Shown here: positions 1 to 12,891 of the stretch, piece after piece | Layout: every line of letters starts with the position of its first letter | Numbering within the stretch: position 1 is the stretch's first letter | NCBI GenBank assembly: GCA_025345505.1 | Contig: JANVCC010000017.1 | Coordinates: forward strand, 1,368,315-1,432,314 | DNA: 64,000 bases | Source: Todiramphus chloris collaris | Taxonomy: Eukaryota > Chordata > Aves > Coraciiformes > Alcedinidae | Reading direction: 5' to 3' | Position numbers and translations under genes: made by a program | The notes under the pieces: model-generated | Databases searched by the model: none | What the model saw: only the letters and a program-made list of their open reading frames with translations | What the model was told of the DNA's origin: nothing

Positions 1-384
1 TTACATCCATTACAAATTTTATTTCTTTTGGAAAAAAATCTATTTATTTTTGTCTGGAGCTTGCTGGATGACTGCATCCACAGTGAAGTACCAAAATGCA
101 ATCTTCTTATTCCCCCCTCTAGAGACTGTAAAACAAAACAAGAGTCAGTCATTTCAACCACACTGAACAATAATGCTGAGCTGTACCAGGACAAGATCAT
201 TCTGTGGTTATAAGAATTCTGAGCCAGACCTGTGGTACATATTTAGCTCATTCCTGTGGAAAGATGAGAGCTGCTCAAAAGTGCTGATTTCATTATAACA
301 GATAAAAGAGAGTCCTCACACTGAAGAGTTATGCAAACACCATATGTTAAAGATTGCCATAGAATACCACAAGGCTGTGGAAGC
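1..384. other. Unique sequence, no gene assigned
   Basis: This is AT-rich sequence without recognisable repeats or a supported gene. There is a good splice-acceptor look-alike ending at 122, followed by 29 open codons to a TAA at 211-213. No donor or homologue is recognised, so it is not called. Confidence 0.5.
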
Positions 385-712
385 AGTATCTGAAGGTGGC
401 CTACAGGAAGACTGAAGAGGGATTTTTTTATAAGGGCATGTGGTGATAGAACAAGGGAGAGTGGTTTTAAACTAGAGCAGGGTAGATTTGAATTAGACAT
501 TACAAAGCAGATCTTTACTATGAGGGTGGTGAGACACTGGAACAGGTTGCCCAGAGAAGTTGTGGATGCCTTATCCCTGGAAGTGTTTAGGACCAGGCTG
601 GATGAGGCTCTGGGCAACCTGTTCTAGTGGGAGATGTCCATGTCTTTGGCAGGGGGTTTGGAAGTAGATGATTGTTAAGTTCCCTTCCAACTCAAGCCAT
701 TCTATAACCATC
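385..712 (+). mobile_element. CR1 LINE, 5'-truncated 3' end
   Basis: The stretch matches the 3' end of avian CR1 non-LTR retrotransposons. It holds the last part of the reverse transcriptase ORF (remnants of the conserved [11 protein letters not shown]-type block around 525-575) and the 3' UTR 'ggtagatttgaattagac ... gttcccttccaactcaagcc'. The terminal 8-bp repeat is degraded to 'cattctataacc'. A minus-strand ORF at 243-617 is only its antisense shadow. The copy is heavily 5'-truncated, as is usual for CR1, and cannot move. CR1 identity is from memory of the family consensus; the 5' edge is accurate to about 20 bp. Confidence 0.92.
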
Positions 713-1034
713 CTCACATACAAATGACTCCCTTCCTCCTCTTCCCATCACATAAAATGCTTACGCAGAGACAGTTAAAATGTCTGAAAAATATTGATGG
801 GGTTTTTCAGCACATTTAAATTGTGAATAAATCTTACTGAAAACCTGAGATTTAAGCAGTTCTATGTCAAAGTAGGCACTAATTATTAAATATGTATCAT
901 GCCTTTGATTGCCATCAGTTCACATTATGTAGACAACCTATTTCTTAGCTGGGTTATGTGAGTGACTAGAAGAAATCATAGAACATTCATATTAATTTTT
1001 AAAAAGAACCAAGATATATAGAATCAATAATACC

Positions 1035-1055
1035 TTTTTTTTTTTTTTTTTTTTT
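1035..1055. repeat. poly-T tract (21 nt)
   Basis: An uninterrupted T run is followed by 'cctttctacag', which makes a perfect-looking splice acceptor by chance. See the rejected list. Confidence 0.95.
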
Positions 1056-4000
1056 CCTTTCTACAGTCATGCAAATTGTGGCCAAACACAATTATCTGAA
1101 AGGAGACACAAATTTGCAGACATGAGAATTACAACTGGTTACAAACTTACCACATCTACTACCCATAAATAAATTCTCCAAAATTTCTTACAGGAAGTAA
1201 GTTTTTGATACCTCATGAAAGGCAAGAGATGTTCTTTCTCATCATAAAGGAACTCTTGAAGAACTCTATGGTTACTTCCGTAGTCATCAAAAATTAAAAT
1301 TTTGATGCATTATGTTTTTCAAAAAGGCCATATTCAAATCTTGTATAAGGAAAAAGAATCATGTAAGTTCACTCATAAACTTATTTTACATTCCTTTAAA
1401 TGGCATAAAATCTTTTAGATTTCATTCTGCACATTGCAAACCTAAATGTTAATTAAGGTATACTGAAAACATTCCATCAGAACTAATTGTGTACAACACA
1501 CCATTTAAGCAATTCCAAAATATTGCATAAACCTCTTTGTAGGATAACAGGATGACTCAAATAGCTGTCACTGAAGTAAATATAAATTGCAGCTTGACTA
1601 ATGATAAGCAAGCATTGTTATAAAATGTGCTTTTTTCTATATGAACCATCTAATGTAGTGTTGATTTTTTCAAAGCATGAACTGGAAGAAGAGCTGGTGG
1701 CTTTATCTTTAGTTCAGAGCTGAGTGGAATCTAAAGGTTATCTTGATCATTCAGGTTTTAAAGTGGCTTATATTTTACAAATATTTTGTTAAGACAAAGA
1801 CCATTGTTTCTTGAGTCACAACAGCTGAAACACCAAACTCTAAAGGCACTTCGCATTTATAAGGTGACCTTCCAAACATACCCATCAAATCTATGTAGGT
1901 GGACTCCACACCTGGATCATCATGTTAGTTTGAATTTCTTGTTTTCCAGAACAAGGATGTATCTCTTCCTCATAATTCTTTTTTTCTGATTTGCCACTTT
2001 GTCCCTGGTTAACAACTGATTTAAACAGCTCCTGCCCTTTAACAGCTATCTGTTTATGTCACTGCAAACACTGATGTTGTGTGTGAGTGCTGACAGAGGA
2101 AGATGCAGGAGAAAAACAATGAGGAGATAAAAAGAGGATATAACATTAAGAAACATTTGCAGCTAAAGAGTCTACAGCATTCCAGTTTGAAACAACTCTT
2201 TCCACCAAGAAGAGCTTATTTCCATTCTTACTTCTTTCTCCAAACTCTTTTAATAGTTTTGCTGTGAGTCTATGCTTTCAGCAGTTTCTCTTTTCATGAC
2301 TTCCCAGTTTTTCAAATAATGGGCACAAGCAGATCTGCTAAAGTTGCTGACAGCAGATAGCTGTATGTATGATGTTCATTTGGTTTTGATTCTCATAAGT
2401 ATTTTAGTTGGATTTATCATTTAAGTCTTCCCTGTGGAATGCCATGCTTTTAAAAGGGCATCAGCAAAGCATTTCAACAGTGAAATTTGTTTGTGAGAGA
2501 TAGAGCATACTCTTACTGTTTACCCTCTTGGCTGGCATTTATCATTATCAGACTGATCAGTGGCTAGCCGTGGATGTAAGGCTACCTGTAGACAGAATGA
2601 TGAGCAGAAAGATTGTCAAGCCTACCAACATCTCTATTGATCAATTCCTCTGCAACCTTTGAGGAGCAGGCAGGTGTCCTCTTCCAATCCTCCACACTGT
2701 GAAGAATAGGGGAGCAGAAGGTCTGGAAGTTGCCTGGAATACAAAAGAAGCCCTCACATTACTAAATGTTTTATACAAAAAGAAATTAATCTTTAATATT
2801 TAACATTGTCAAAGTTCAAGCATTCCTTCTGTGCTTCAACAGTACAGTGGCATGTGTATTATTTTTATAGAGGAAGAACGTCAAGAAAAGAAAGCATAAA
2901 TAGTTCCTCTTCTTCCACCAGCAATGTGATGGGCTCTCTTAAACCTATGATTTACTCATGAGGTAATATTTAGTGCCTCTCGCAGAAAGTAGGGTAATTT
3001 CCTCTAATGGAAACTTATTTCTAACAGTCTTATGTGTAAGAAAGTAGAATTAATTAAGAAACACTCTCTTTCTATAGTAGCAGCCCCCATGCCTTTGTCT
3101 AAGAGTTCCTCATTTGCCCATCAGTATTGACTCTGAAAGTCAGCTCACTACCAGATTTGTGATAGCATGTAATCAATTACTCAGCTCCATGTTTCACCGA
3201 TGACATGACATAGTCCATTTTCTGTGTGTTATAACTAGGGTAAGCTCTTTTTTAGTGTTGAAATGTCAACCATGCAGTCTGACACATGTTTTGATTGATC
3301 TCAGACATCCTGTTGGGCCATCTGAGAAAATTACTTTTAAAGAGACATTTATGAAGTCTTTGTTCCATTCACACAGCATGCTACAAAATTGGTGGTTTTT
3401 TTGTTTTTTTTTTTTCATAAAATATAACTAAGCAAACATGTTTCTATGTAAAATTTAAAAATAATATTGATAATTAGGCAAGAAGGAAATAAAAAAACCT
3501 GACAAAGGATGTTCTCCCGTAAGTTCCAATAGACATCACAAAGGAACAGAATGGCAGGACAGATCAGAAAAAGATAAAACATAAAGGGATGAGGGACAAG
3601 TAATTGAACAGGGAGATCTGAATATGAGATGAGAAAACAAATTGCAATGGAATTGAAGGACAAAGACAGAAAAAGGTGTAGAAATGAAAAAGGCGGCTTA
3701 ACAGAGACTGGTATTATTTAAGCTGCAAGAGCTGGGAAGAAGAGGAACTTTTTGAGTTCTTTGCAGTTACTGTTCTGGCAACCTGGGTTTCTTAAAAAAA
3801 AGGAAAAAAAAAAAAAAGGTATTTTTTGGTAAAACCTTAACCATTGATATGTCTTACTTTATAAGAGTAACTGTAGATGGTTGAAAATTAAGGAGAAATA
3901 GTTAATTTTAGAGATTGTATATTGTTGAGGTGTAATTTTTTGACAGAAATTTTCACCTTTTTATTTGTCTTATTCTGGATTAAGATGCATTTAATTTTTA

Positions 4001-5178
4001 TTTTCCTTTGTCATGTAGACATCATTTAGTTATATGATATTCATCAAGAAGAGTTCTATTATAATAAAAACATCATAAAAACCTCAACATTCAGAACAAC
4101 ACACAGTTTTCCAACATAAAAGAAAAATTTTTGTACCACAAAGGAAATGCAGAAGGGATTGTAGCAGAATTCCTCATTCAAGCCTGCAGTATGTAAAGAT
4201 TGGCCCAACATTTGTCAGGATGACTTTCACAAGCCTTTAGAGTCTCCTCAGTTTTAGAATGACCTTGGGAAGCTTAGCATCTATGCTAACCAGACTCCAC
4301 AGTGCTCTTCTTACTACTTTCCATTTGTTTTCCTGTACTGTCTTTACAATATTATAATGGATTTCAAGTAACTATACTTAATAAGTAAATATAAGCCCGT
4401 GTGCGCTACAGCAGGTTTGACTGGTTTCTGGTATTCATTAAAACATGGACACAACAGCAACCATTCCAAAGCACAGTTAATGCTAAACATGATCATCTCT
4501 GCCTGTTAAAATAATTGGATTGGCAGCTGTATGACCTAGTATGGTATTTGGTTAGGACATACAACCTCTAGTCTTGTGGTACAGGAAAATAATTTAATTT
4601 TCTTACCCAGTGAAGTCAACTTACTGTAGATCTAAGAGTAGTGATTTTAGTCCTTACACAGACTTCCAGTTTCCTGCAGAGACAGAATTTAGATTTTAAC
4701 CATGTCACTGAGTCTGATAACACAGACTGGAAGCTCAAATATTTATGATTAACAACTCCTATTTGAGTTCATAGATGTATTAACTTATTCCAAGGTACTC
4801 CAAGAATGAAGAGATATTTATCCATAACTGTGTAATGCATACAATGTTTACCATTTGTGTTTGTAAAGGTAGCAGGCAGCTGAACTATACAAACACTCTT
4901 TAGTAAGTCTACAAGCATTCTTGACTGCTGAAGAAGCATTTCCTTAGAATCTTACAACACAATACAGTGGCATCAGAAATACTGTTTAGTGAAGCTGGCT
5001 CTTTTATAAAGAGCACTGAACTTTCTATCTCCTGTTTACTTAGAATTATCCAGTGAAAATGAACTTTTAGTTCTCTATAGGTGTATTGATAGAAATTGGT
5101 TTTGCTTTAAGCAAACAAGCAGAATCCACAGACATAGGGGTATGAGAATCTGTGGTTGTATTTTAATAAACTCAGAGG

Positions 5179-5181
<3 letters not shown>

Positions 5182-5214
<33 letters not shown>
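5182..5214. repeat. poly-T tract (33 nt)
   Basis: This is the longest homopolymer in the window, 33 consecutive T. It is probably length-polymorphic and a likely sequencing-error site. No retrotransposon body is recognisable next to it. Confidence 0.97.
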
Positions 5215-5217
<3 letters not shown>

Positions 5218-8200
5218 TAGTCAAAGAAGACTAAAACTGGCAGCTTGGGAAAAATGCTAATGCATGACAAAATTTGTGTTGTATCCCAAATGAGTAAAAC
5301 CTATCTAAGTAATGCTAGCATAAATTCAAAGGAATTCTGTGGCAATAAAATTATTTACACTTTCTTTCTCTGGCCTAATGGAGCACAACATTTAGTCCAC
5401 ATTGTTTAATATAATAGAATTTACTTTTGATATGCAAAATATTTTAACTGCCAGGACTCTCACGCAAGAAGAAAGAAAGACTCTGAGAAGCTGTCAACAG
5501 GAACTCTGAATGCAGGACATTTTCATCAAATAGTCTCAACAAACACTTCTTGCATTAATTTCACTTTTCACTGAGAATACATGTCTCTCACAGTTTCATC
5601 AGACAAGAAGTATCAGTTCATTTGGAGCAAGCAGAATAGTACTTACTTAATGGAAAACTTGAACAATTTGCATCATCATATAAAGTTTTTGCAAATGTTA
5701 CAAAACTGATAGGTGAGAATATTTTGACTTTTAACACTGACTGCTGGTCTGATGAAGCATGTGCTTACTTCATGAGTAGGTCATTTCTGCATGTCACAAA
5801 CTGTAATATATGACATTTAAAAAAAAAATAACACAAACTTAAAAGACATTATATCAATAGTTAAAAATATGTAAAAAAATCATTATTCAAGGCCATATGC
5901 GTATTATAATTCACACCCCTGCAAAATAATAAAATATTCACAACCATTCAACATATGTGCAAAGATGTCACTTTGCTATTTTTACAATTCTCATAAACTA
6001 ATAAACCTAAATGATAATGAACCAAAATCCTCAGGTTTGCATATATATTCAGACTAATTTTTACATTCTAAGGCCAAGTATAGTATTTTATCACTTTAAT
6101 CATCCAATCATGGTATTGAACTAATTTGCTACAACATCTAATTGAATTCCTTGCTTATACTTGTGTATACTGTCACCCTCTTCAGGCCCCCAAATAGTTT
6201 TTAATACAGATTAGGAGAACAAATTAAAAAACACATCCAAAATAACCTAGGAAAACAAAAGTTATTTCCATGTCATTATCTCACAACGTTACCATAATCC
6301 ACCCCTTACAAAAGTCCAGAGATGCACATGACACTTAACATCAGCTCCCTTCCTCCAGACTAACAACATATTACAGTCATGAGAGCAAGAAGAGTCAGTG
6401 TTAAACTGTAATTGATGTGAAATCTTGAAAGACCTTCAGAAGCTCAAGGTCTGTCTCCAAGTGGGCTATGCACTGACAGGGAAATAGCCTTCACAGAACC
6501 TGAGCAGCCACAATATGAGATAATGAGCAGACCAAGGATTTAGAAGTATTGAAAGGTGAATGAAGGTGATAAAACTACATGGCTTCTTGGATAAACCCTC
6601 TTCCATCATACAACAAACCCCATTGACTCTATTATGTGTTAATAAAGATGGCTGACTATATTCTGAACTATTCTTAAAGGCTTTTTTTACCAAACATTTT
6701 ACCTTATGTCAATAGAATCTGTTCTTTTCATGCTAATTCTATAGGTAAGTCTGATTTAACCTTATTGTCAGGAAGATACCTATGTGAACCTATCAATGAA
6801 GACTTTAACACTTGACTGTCATGCAGCTCCACAACTCAGAATAAAATGGGTTTACATTAATGAGGACTTTCCATTTATAGGAAAAATATAAATATTAAAG
6901 AAAAGGAGATGATTAGATTTCATGATAGAGAAGAAGGTGAGAAAATTGATAACACCGTGAAACACTTACATACCCAATTAAAGAAATGAACATCCTTTTA
7001 GATAACACTATTTTTTTTTTCCCATGAATTTATGAAGAGTGTCTTCACGTCTATTTTGCTGAAAATAAATTGGTTTTGTGGGGCTTGAAGGTCTAGAAAT
7101 TTACTACAAACAGTGACAACCAGCACTTTGATTACTGCATATGAACCATGAGAACTAAACTTCCAGCTAGTAAGATGCTTTAGCAAGTGCCCAAAGTAGA
7201 TGCATATGCAAAATAAATGATTGCAAATATGCTAAATGTGTAATTACAGATGGAGAAGTAACCACACAGAAAAGCAAATGTTTTGTTTTTTTTTTTTTTC
7301 ACAAAGACAGAGAAATAAATAAATAATCACTACTTATTTTTATCCGTCTGCTCTTACCTTATGAGCAGAGCATGTTTTATTTGGTTATCTGTCATCTTAT
7401 TGGAATAGTTACTTATAATATAGTGTAACAACTAGCATAAACTAGGCCTACTTAGCATAGTTATTAGTATAAGCACATTACTTTTGACTGTTTTTCCGTA
7501 TGTAGTAGAAGTACACATAAATATGGTCTATCCTAAACAACAGAATAGTTTTGGTGTGCAGTAGAAAAAATATATTAAATATGGATTACTGTGTCCTTCT
7601 TATATATGAGGTAGAGGAACTCAGTTCACATGAATGAGTTCTTCCAGTCACACAAACAAGGAATAGTAGAAGATGAATTTAACCCTAGATGCTTTGAATA
7701 CTGTTTTTGCTGTTTGTATTGTTCATAGTCTTCATGATGCTTATGGAAACTTATGTTCTCATGAGCCTTCATCTCACCACTGTACCCACACTGCTAGGGA
7801 CTCATAACTCCCATTTTCTGCAGAAATCTGAAGAAAATCATGTGTTGTGTATAAAAGAAGGCGGCACAGAAAGCTAAAAAAAAAAGCTGCTACTCTCCAA
7901 AAGTATTTTTCTCACACTGTCTAGACACACATATTTGCATATGTGTGTATGAAAAATAAAAAGCATATGAGTCATCACATGTAATTTCTGCAAGAAAGGT
8001 ACACCAAGGAAAGGTATGTCAAGGATGAAATCTGTAATGGTGAAAATTGATTGAAAACAAAATTCAACTTTTTGTCACAAAGCAACACCTTGGCTGCTAG
8101 GGACTCTGCTGGAGGAGTTATACATTGTTTGCCATGCTACAGCACTATAACCACCAGTTTGAGGAAATGCTGCTATGCAGTGAGGCAGGAACCTAGATTT

Positions 8201-11060
8201 AATCTTCATTCTAATTCCATAGGTACTCTTGGGGGGAAAAAAAACCAAACCAAACCAAAACACTTTGGGGCTAATATTTGGCAGAAGTCGTTCAGTACTC
8301 ACTGCACAAAAAGCACCCATGGAAGAGAAAGGTACAACACCTCTTTCCTCTTCCTTTGCACACTAGGATATGGTGTCCACACATTGGACCATCCAGGAAG
8401 CAACAATTAACCATTTTACATTCTTCAAGGTAACTATAAAGAGGAAGAAATATCCAGTATGTATCTGTCCTCAGGCCATGTATATTCAAAGCAAGGCGGA
8501 GGGACCTTCCCCTCAGGAAGAGAAAGCTACTGCTGAACCTATATGCCTACAAAATAAGTAGATACAAATTCTACATCTTAGAGTTCATACATAAAAATAT
8601 GTCCTTCCTTTACAGGCAGATGCAGTCTAGGCCCTCAGAAAAAAACCGATAGGGCTGAGTTCTTCAGTTGAGTTCAGAACAATAAATGAACTAGCAGGAA
8701 CTCATGGATTTTAACTCTGCCTAAAGCTAAAGGTCTGAAAAAAGACTGTTTTGCAAGAAAAGAAACCCCTTCCCCTCTTGCACCTCTGCTGTCTGTGTAA
8801 GAAGAAAATGAAGTGAAAAGAGCATTCAGGCTGCCGCAAACCTACATACTAGCAGCAAAGGTACCAATGTGTCTATCTCAGCAGGGATTAATTTATCCAA
8901 TTTATTTGTTGATGATAAAAATTTTGGAAACCGTGAACGTTAAAATGTGGAGTTATGATGCTGCCACTGTAGTGAAGCAAACATTTAAATCATCTGAATT
9001 CTAAAAAAGAAGGAACACAGCAGTGTGTTGCTTTCAATGTGTGCCATTCAACAGTGTGAATGGTATTGTGGCGTGTATATGCCTACATAGCTATTGTGAC
9101 CAGATGCAGAGTATCTACAGGGCAGTGAGCCAATAGCATAGCCCTACTGGATTACTAAGTAAAAAGAGGAATGGAATAAAGATGAAATAACAGCTATCAT
9201 GTTCAAATATCAGGACCGTTTGTTTGGCTGGAGTGGTATTCTCACGGCCAGTGTTGGGGAAAGAAAAAGACAATCTGGGGAACACTGAGTCTCAGAGAGG
9301 TGAGCTTGCTTCTCCTCAGGGAGGCCAGAAGCCTCCCAGAGCAAAGGTGGGCAATCCTCCTGCTATCAAGGCAAATCCCTGGCAAGGGGTGAAGGTGGAA
9401 AAATTCAAAAGGTGCTGTGCCCCAAATGGAAAAGAGAGCATTTTATTAAGGCTGTTAATAAACTGTATAGGAAACACGATGATGCAGAGACTCCTTTTTC
9501 AATTCAGAAAGAAAGAGTGAGATCCGACTCTTAAGGGAATGTAGATTCTTCTTTCACAGAACTATTAAAGTGACATTTTTGAGTCATTTTTTTTTCTTCT
9601 GAAGGCTGGGGTTAGATGTTTTAAAGCAAAGAATAAAAAACATACAACTTAAAGAACTGACTAGATGGAGATGCTCTGGAGAAATTTCAAGTACTGATAA
9701 TTTCAAGAAAATACAAGGAAGTTTCCCTAACACACGGTCCAACATAAAACTTCTCTGAAGCAAGTGAGTGATATATTTTTAACATCTCTTCCACCAGTGT
9801 CTAAACCCAATTTTGAGGAGTCACAGCTGTACTTGTGTGAATTAAAAGGTTGTGCTTGTCCACTTACATTAACAGCAGCACACCTCACAAGCAATCTGCA
9901 TATCACATAGCTTCAATACAAAAAGCATATAAACTATACATCACTTAGGAACAGCATTGCTAATTGTAACCAACACATAAGAAACAACATGTGGATACTA
10001 CTCAATTTCTCATTTGGAACATGGAGCAGACAGGAACAATTAAGCCAAAGCTGAATTCCATTAAAAAAATACATTCTCCTCTGTGGCTTCATGCATAATA
10101 AACATGAGAAAAATGATCCCAGGTAATAGTAGGACTTTTCTTCTGTCTGTGTCATGAAGTATAGACCATTTATCTTTGCAGAAGCACAGGAAGTTACTTG
10201 CTCATTGCATTGCTCATGACATGGCTGTGATGACGCCATCATCACTGGCTATCTTTGCAGTTTATGGAGGAAAGGCTACATTAAAATCCTGGTTCCCAAC
10301 ACCAATGGTATTTTTATGTTGATTTATACACATATTTGGTGCCTGACAGCAAGTCAAAAAAGACCAAGAATCATCGTGAATGTCTGAGCTTATGCTGTAT
10401 GTACATTTGAATAGTATAGTCACTGCATGCTTAGAGATACCAGAAACCAAATCAGTTTTATGTCAAAATGAATTATGGACAGATAGGAAACAAACATTTT
10501 TAAAGAGGAGAAAATACACAGTCATGTCACTCATAGATTACAAAGGACTGTCACAGTATCTGTAGAATAATAAGACAACAACGGTTTACACTTTTGTACC
10601 AGACTCTCCATACTGATACAGGGGGTCTCAGTAACATGTGTGTACTACCAGGTGGTCATTGATTTAATTCAGTAATTATCCAAAAGATTTGTATGAACTG
10701 TCCACTACAATTTCAGAGTAAAATTCAAGGCAACTCAGTTACTAATCCAGGATCCCAAGACCTATCAGAATTTTACCCCAAATAAATAAAAAAGTGACAA
10801 AGTTTTAAAGCATACATCATTTTACTGACTCCAGAGCAGACACCTCTGAATTTGGCCATTGTGAAGAGGACAACTCAAAAGTCGTGACACCAGGATGAAG
10901 AAAGATTGGGTAGGCAAATGCTAGTCCCTCCTCCCAAAATTTTCATATGCTTCACCCAGCAACTAGAATTCACAAACACAAGCAGTACTGGGAACAGGCA
11001 AAACAAGCTTTGCCCATCTGATGCTGTTGTTCTTATCTCTAGACTAAGGAACCTTTTTTT

Positions 11061-11636
11061 TGCACTTGTTTTGCCAGGGAGTTAATTTACTTTACAGTAG
11101 CTTATATGGTGCAATATATTTTTATTTGTGACCATGACAGTGTTGATAACACAGAGATGTTTCAGCTGTTGCTGAGCAGTGCTTGCACAACATCAAGGCC
11201 TTCTCTGCTACTCAGACTGCCCCACCGGCAAGTAGGCTGAGGGTGCATGAGAAGTTGAGAGCAGACACAGCTGGAACAGCTGACCCCAGCTGATCATATG
11301 GGTAGCCCATAGGATATGATCTTGTGCGCAGCAATAAAGGATGTCAAGAAGAAGGAGAAAGGGGGAACATCTGGAGTGATGACACTCATCTTCCCAAGTA
11401 ACCATTATGCGTGATGAAGTCCTGCTTTGCTGCCATTTTTTTCTGCCTGCCAACGGAAAATAGTGAATGAATTCCTTCTTTTGTTTTTCTTGTGCAGACA
11501 GCTTTGCTTTACCTAATTAAACTGTCTTTATCTCAACCCATGAATTTTTCACTTTTACCCTTCTGATTCTCTTTCCACTGAATGGCTGTGTGGGGCTTAG
11601 CTGCCTACTGGGGTTAAACCATAATATCCCTTGAGA
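11061..11636 (+). mobile_element. Solo LTR of an avian endogenous retrovirus, + sense
   Basis: A full-length LTR of about 576 bp is recognised by its resemblance, from memory, to an abundant avian LTR family. It begins TGCACTTGTTTTG and carries the internal landmark 'cagtgttgataacacag'. The 'cttcccaagtaacc' landmark is near 11392, and the 3' block 'taaactgtctttatctcaac' follows an ATTAAA polyadenylation signal at 11516-11521. It ends 'ggttaaaccataata', where the family ends in ...ACA, so the terminal CA has mutated to TA. A weak TATA-like 'aataaa' lies near 11333. No internal gag/pol DNA follows, so it is a solo LTR left by recombination. No clean target-site duplication is visible, and divergence suggests an old insertion. 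The minus-strand ORF at 11208-11453 is a shadow. The ERV class (probably ERVL-like) is inference. Confidence 0.85.
11516..11521 (+). promoter_or_regulatory. LTR polyadenylation signal (ATTAAA)
   Basis: The ATTAAA hexamer lies inside the + strand solo LTR, about 120 bp before its 3' end. That is where the R/U5 poly(A) signal is expected. Confidence 0.5.
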
Positions 11637-12683
11637 TTGTTTATCATTACGGTATAGAAATTTCCTTGTAATGGCAAGCATAGGGTGCCTGACTTTTCTA
11701 ACCTTCTTTGTATAGTGTAGTCTTGGGAAGACAGGCTGGTTATATCGGTAATCTCATGCCTGCGAAAATGTAAGTCTGCTCCTTTGGAAAAGGCTTCATT
11801 CTCTAGCCTGTAACATAAAAGCCAGGCTTATGCTGCCATTGTATGTTTCTGTATTCTAAAAGGATCTCTGATCCATCACTTAGTAGCAAGGACTGGAATC
11901 AGTAACTTCTTGTAGCTTCCCTCTGTGTGTCATTTGCTTATCAGCTTGAATGCAGGTTGGAATTTAACTAAGAGTTGAATACCAAAGTGTCTGTGTAGAC
12001 TGCCGTACCTCTATCACTTGAACACATGTGGAAATTGTATCCCAATATCTGGCAACTATTTTTTACAATTAAGTTGATATGAATATCCAGTAAAATCAAT
12101 GTTTACACTTGGTGTCTTATCACATGAAATGATAACAAAATAGCCAAAATAGAATTTAATCAATTAATAAATGGTATTATTCCTATCAGTGGTAAGAGAT
12201 AAGCACAGGATAGTAGTTAAAAAGGGAAGAAAACTGACCTTATCCAGTCATTTCCAGCAGAAGATGATGTACTCTAAACTTCATGTTTTTTAAATGCAGG
12301 GAATAAAGTAAAACTCAGTTAAAAGTAAAAGAATTTGATCGAAATTAAGAATGTGACAACGAAAAGAAACTCCAAATTACAGAAAAATAACATGTTGCTA
12401 AAAAGCCATAAGTAATCTAGGTACTTTCTGTCAGTCTCTTCAGTCATTTAGAGCAAACTAATGATAGCATTCAATATAGGGGCATTGGACTGTAAAGCAC
12501 TACAGAGTTAAAACTAATGTGCTTTGTGGTGCTGTGCTTGCTTCCCATGTTGGTGTTCCTCAGGTAGGGTCACTTCTCTACACTCAACACAGGAAAGATA
12601 GTCATGGATCCTTGTGGGTCACTCTGTCTCTAGAAGTTCTCAAGAATACAAACCATTTTACACAGAGATAGTGAGACTGATTT

Positions 12684-12726
12684 TAGAGCATCAAAGTCCT
12701 TTGCACGAGTAGAGCATCAAAGTCCT
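12684..12726. repeat. 17-bp direct repeat, 26-bp period
   Basis: TAGAGCATCAAAGTCCT occurs at 12684-12700 and again, identical, at 12710-12726, separated by 9 bp. It is a recent local duplication with no known function. Confidence 0.9.
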
Positions 12727-12781
12727 ATGTGACAGCAAGTGGGTCTCTGAAAAAAATTATATCTTGCCAGTAATAAGGAGG

Positions 12782-12891
12782 ATATATACACACATATATA
12801 TATAAATATGCATACATATAAAAAATACATAAATGTGTGTTGTATGGTCAATCATAAATACACACGCACATATTATATTTATATACACATA
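12782..12891. repeat. Degenerate TA/CA (TATACA) microsatellite
   Basis: Alternating TA, CA and TATAAA units run for about 110 bp with interruptions, including 'tatatacacacatatatata' and 'catataaaaaatacat'. This produces a spurious tyrosine/isoleucine-rich minus ORF at 12757-12999. Confidence 0.85.

Larger units (their letters stand above)
713..11060. other. Unique AT-rich DNA, no gene seen
   Basis: About 10 kb of AT-rich sequence holds only homopolymer runs (for example at 1035-1055, 3797-3818 and 5182-5214) and a short CAAAC-type tract near 8241-8262. ATG-started ORFs of up to 119 codons occur (8051-8410 +, 9934-10245 -). They overlap ORFs on other frames or the other strand and show no recognisable domain. 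I would treat this as intronic or intergenic DNA. Confidence 0.6.

Noticed and set aside
123-213. Acceptor-like site, then 29 open codons ending in TAA
   Set aside because: There is no partner exon, and the poly(A)/3' context is weak. It sits just before a CR1 fragment, and chance is likely.
1056-1200. Poly-T plus 'cctttctacag' looks like a perfect splice acceptor, with a strong donor (GAA|GTAAGT) near 1195
   Set aside because: No frame is open across the whole interval: the best frame hits a stop before the donor. The acceptor is a by-product of the T homopolymer.
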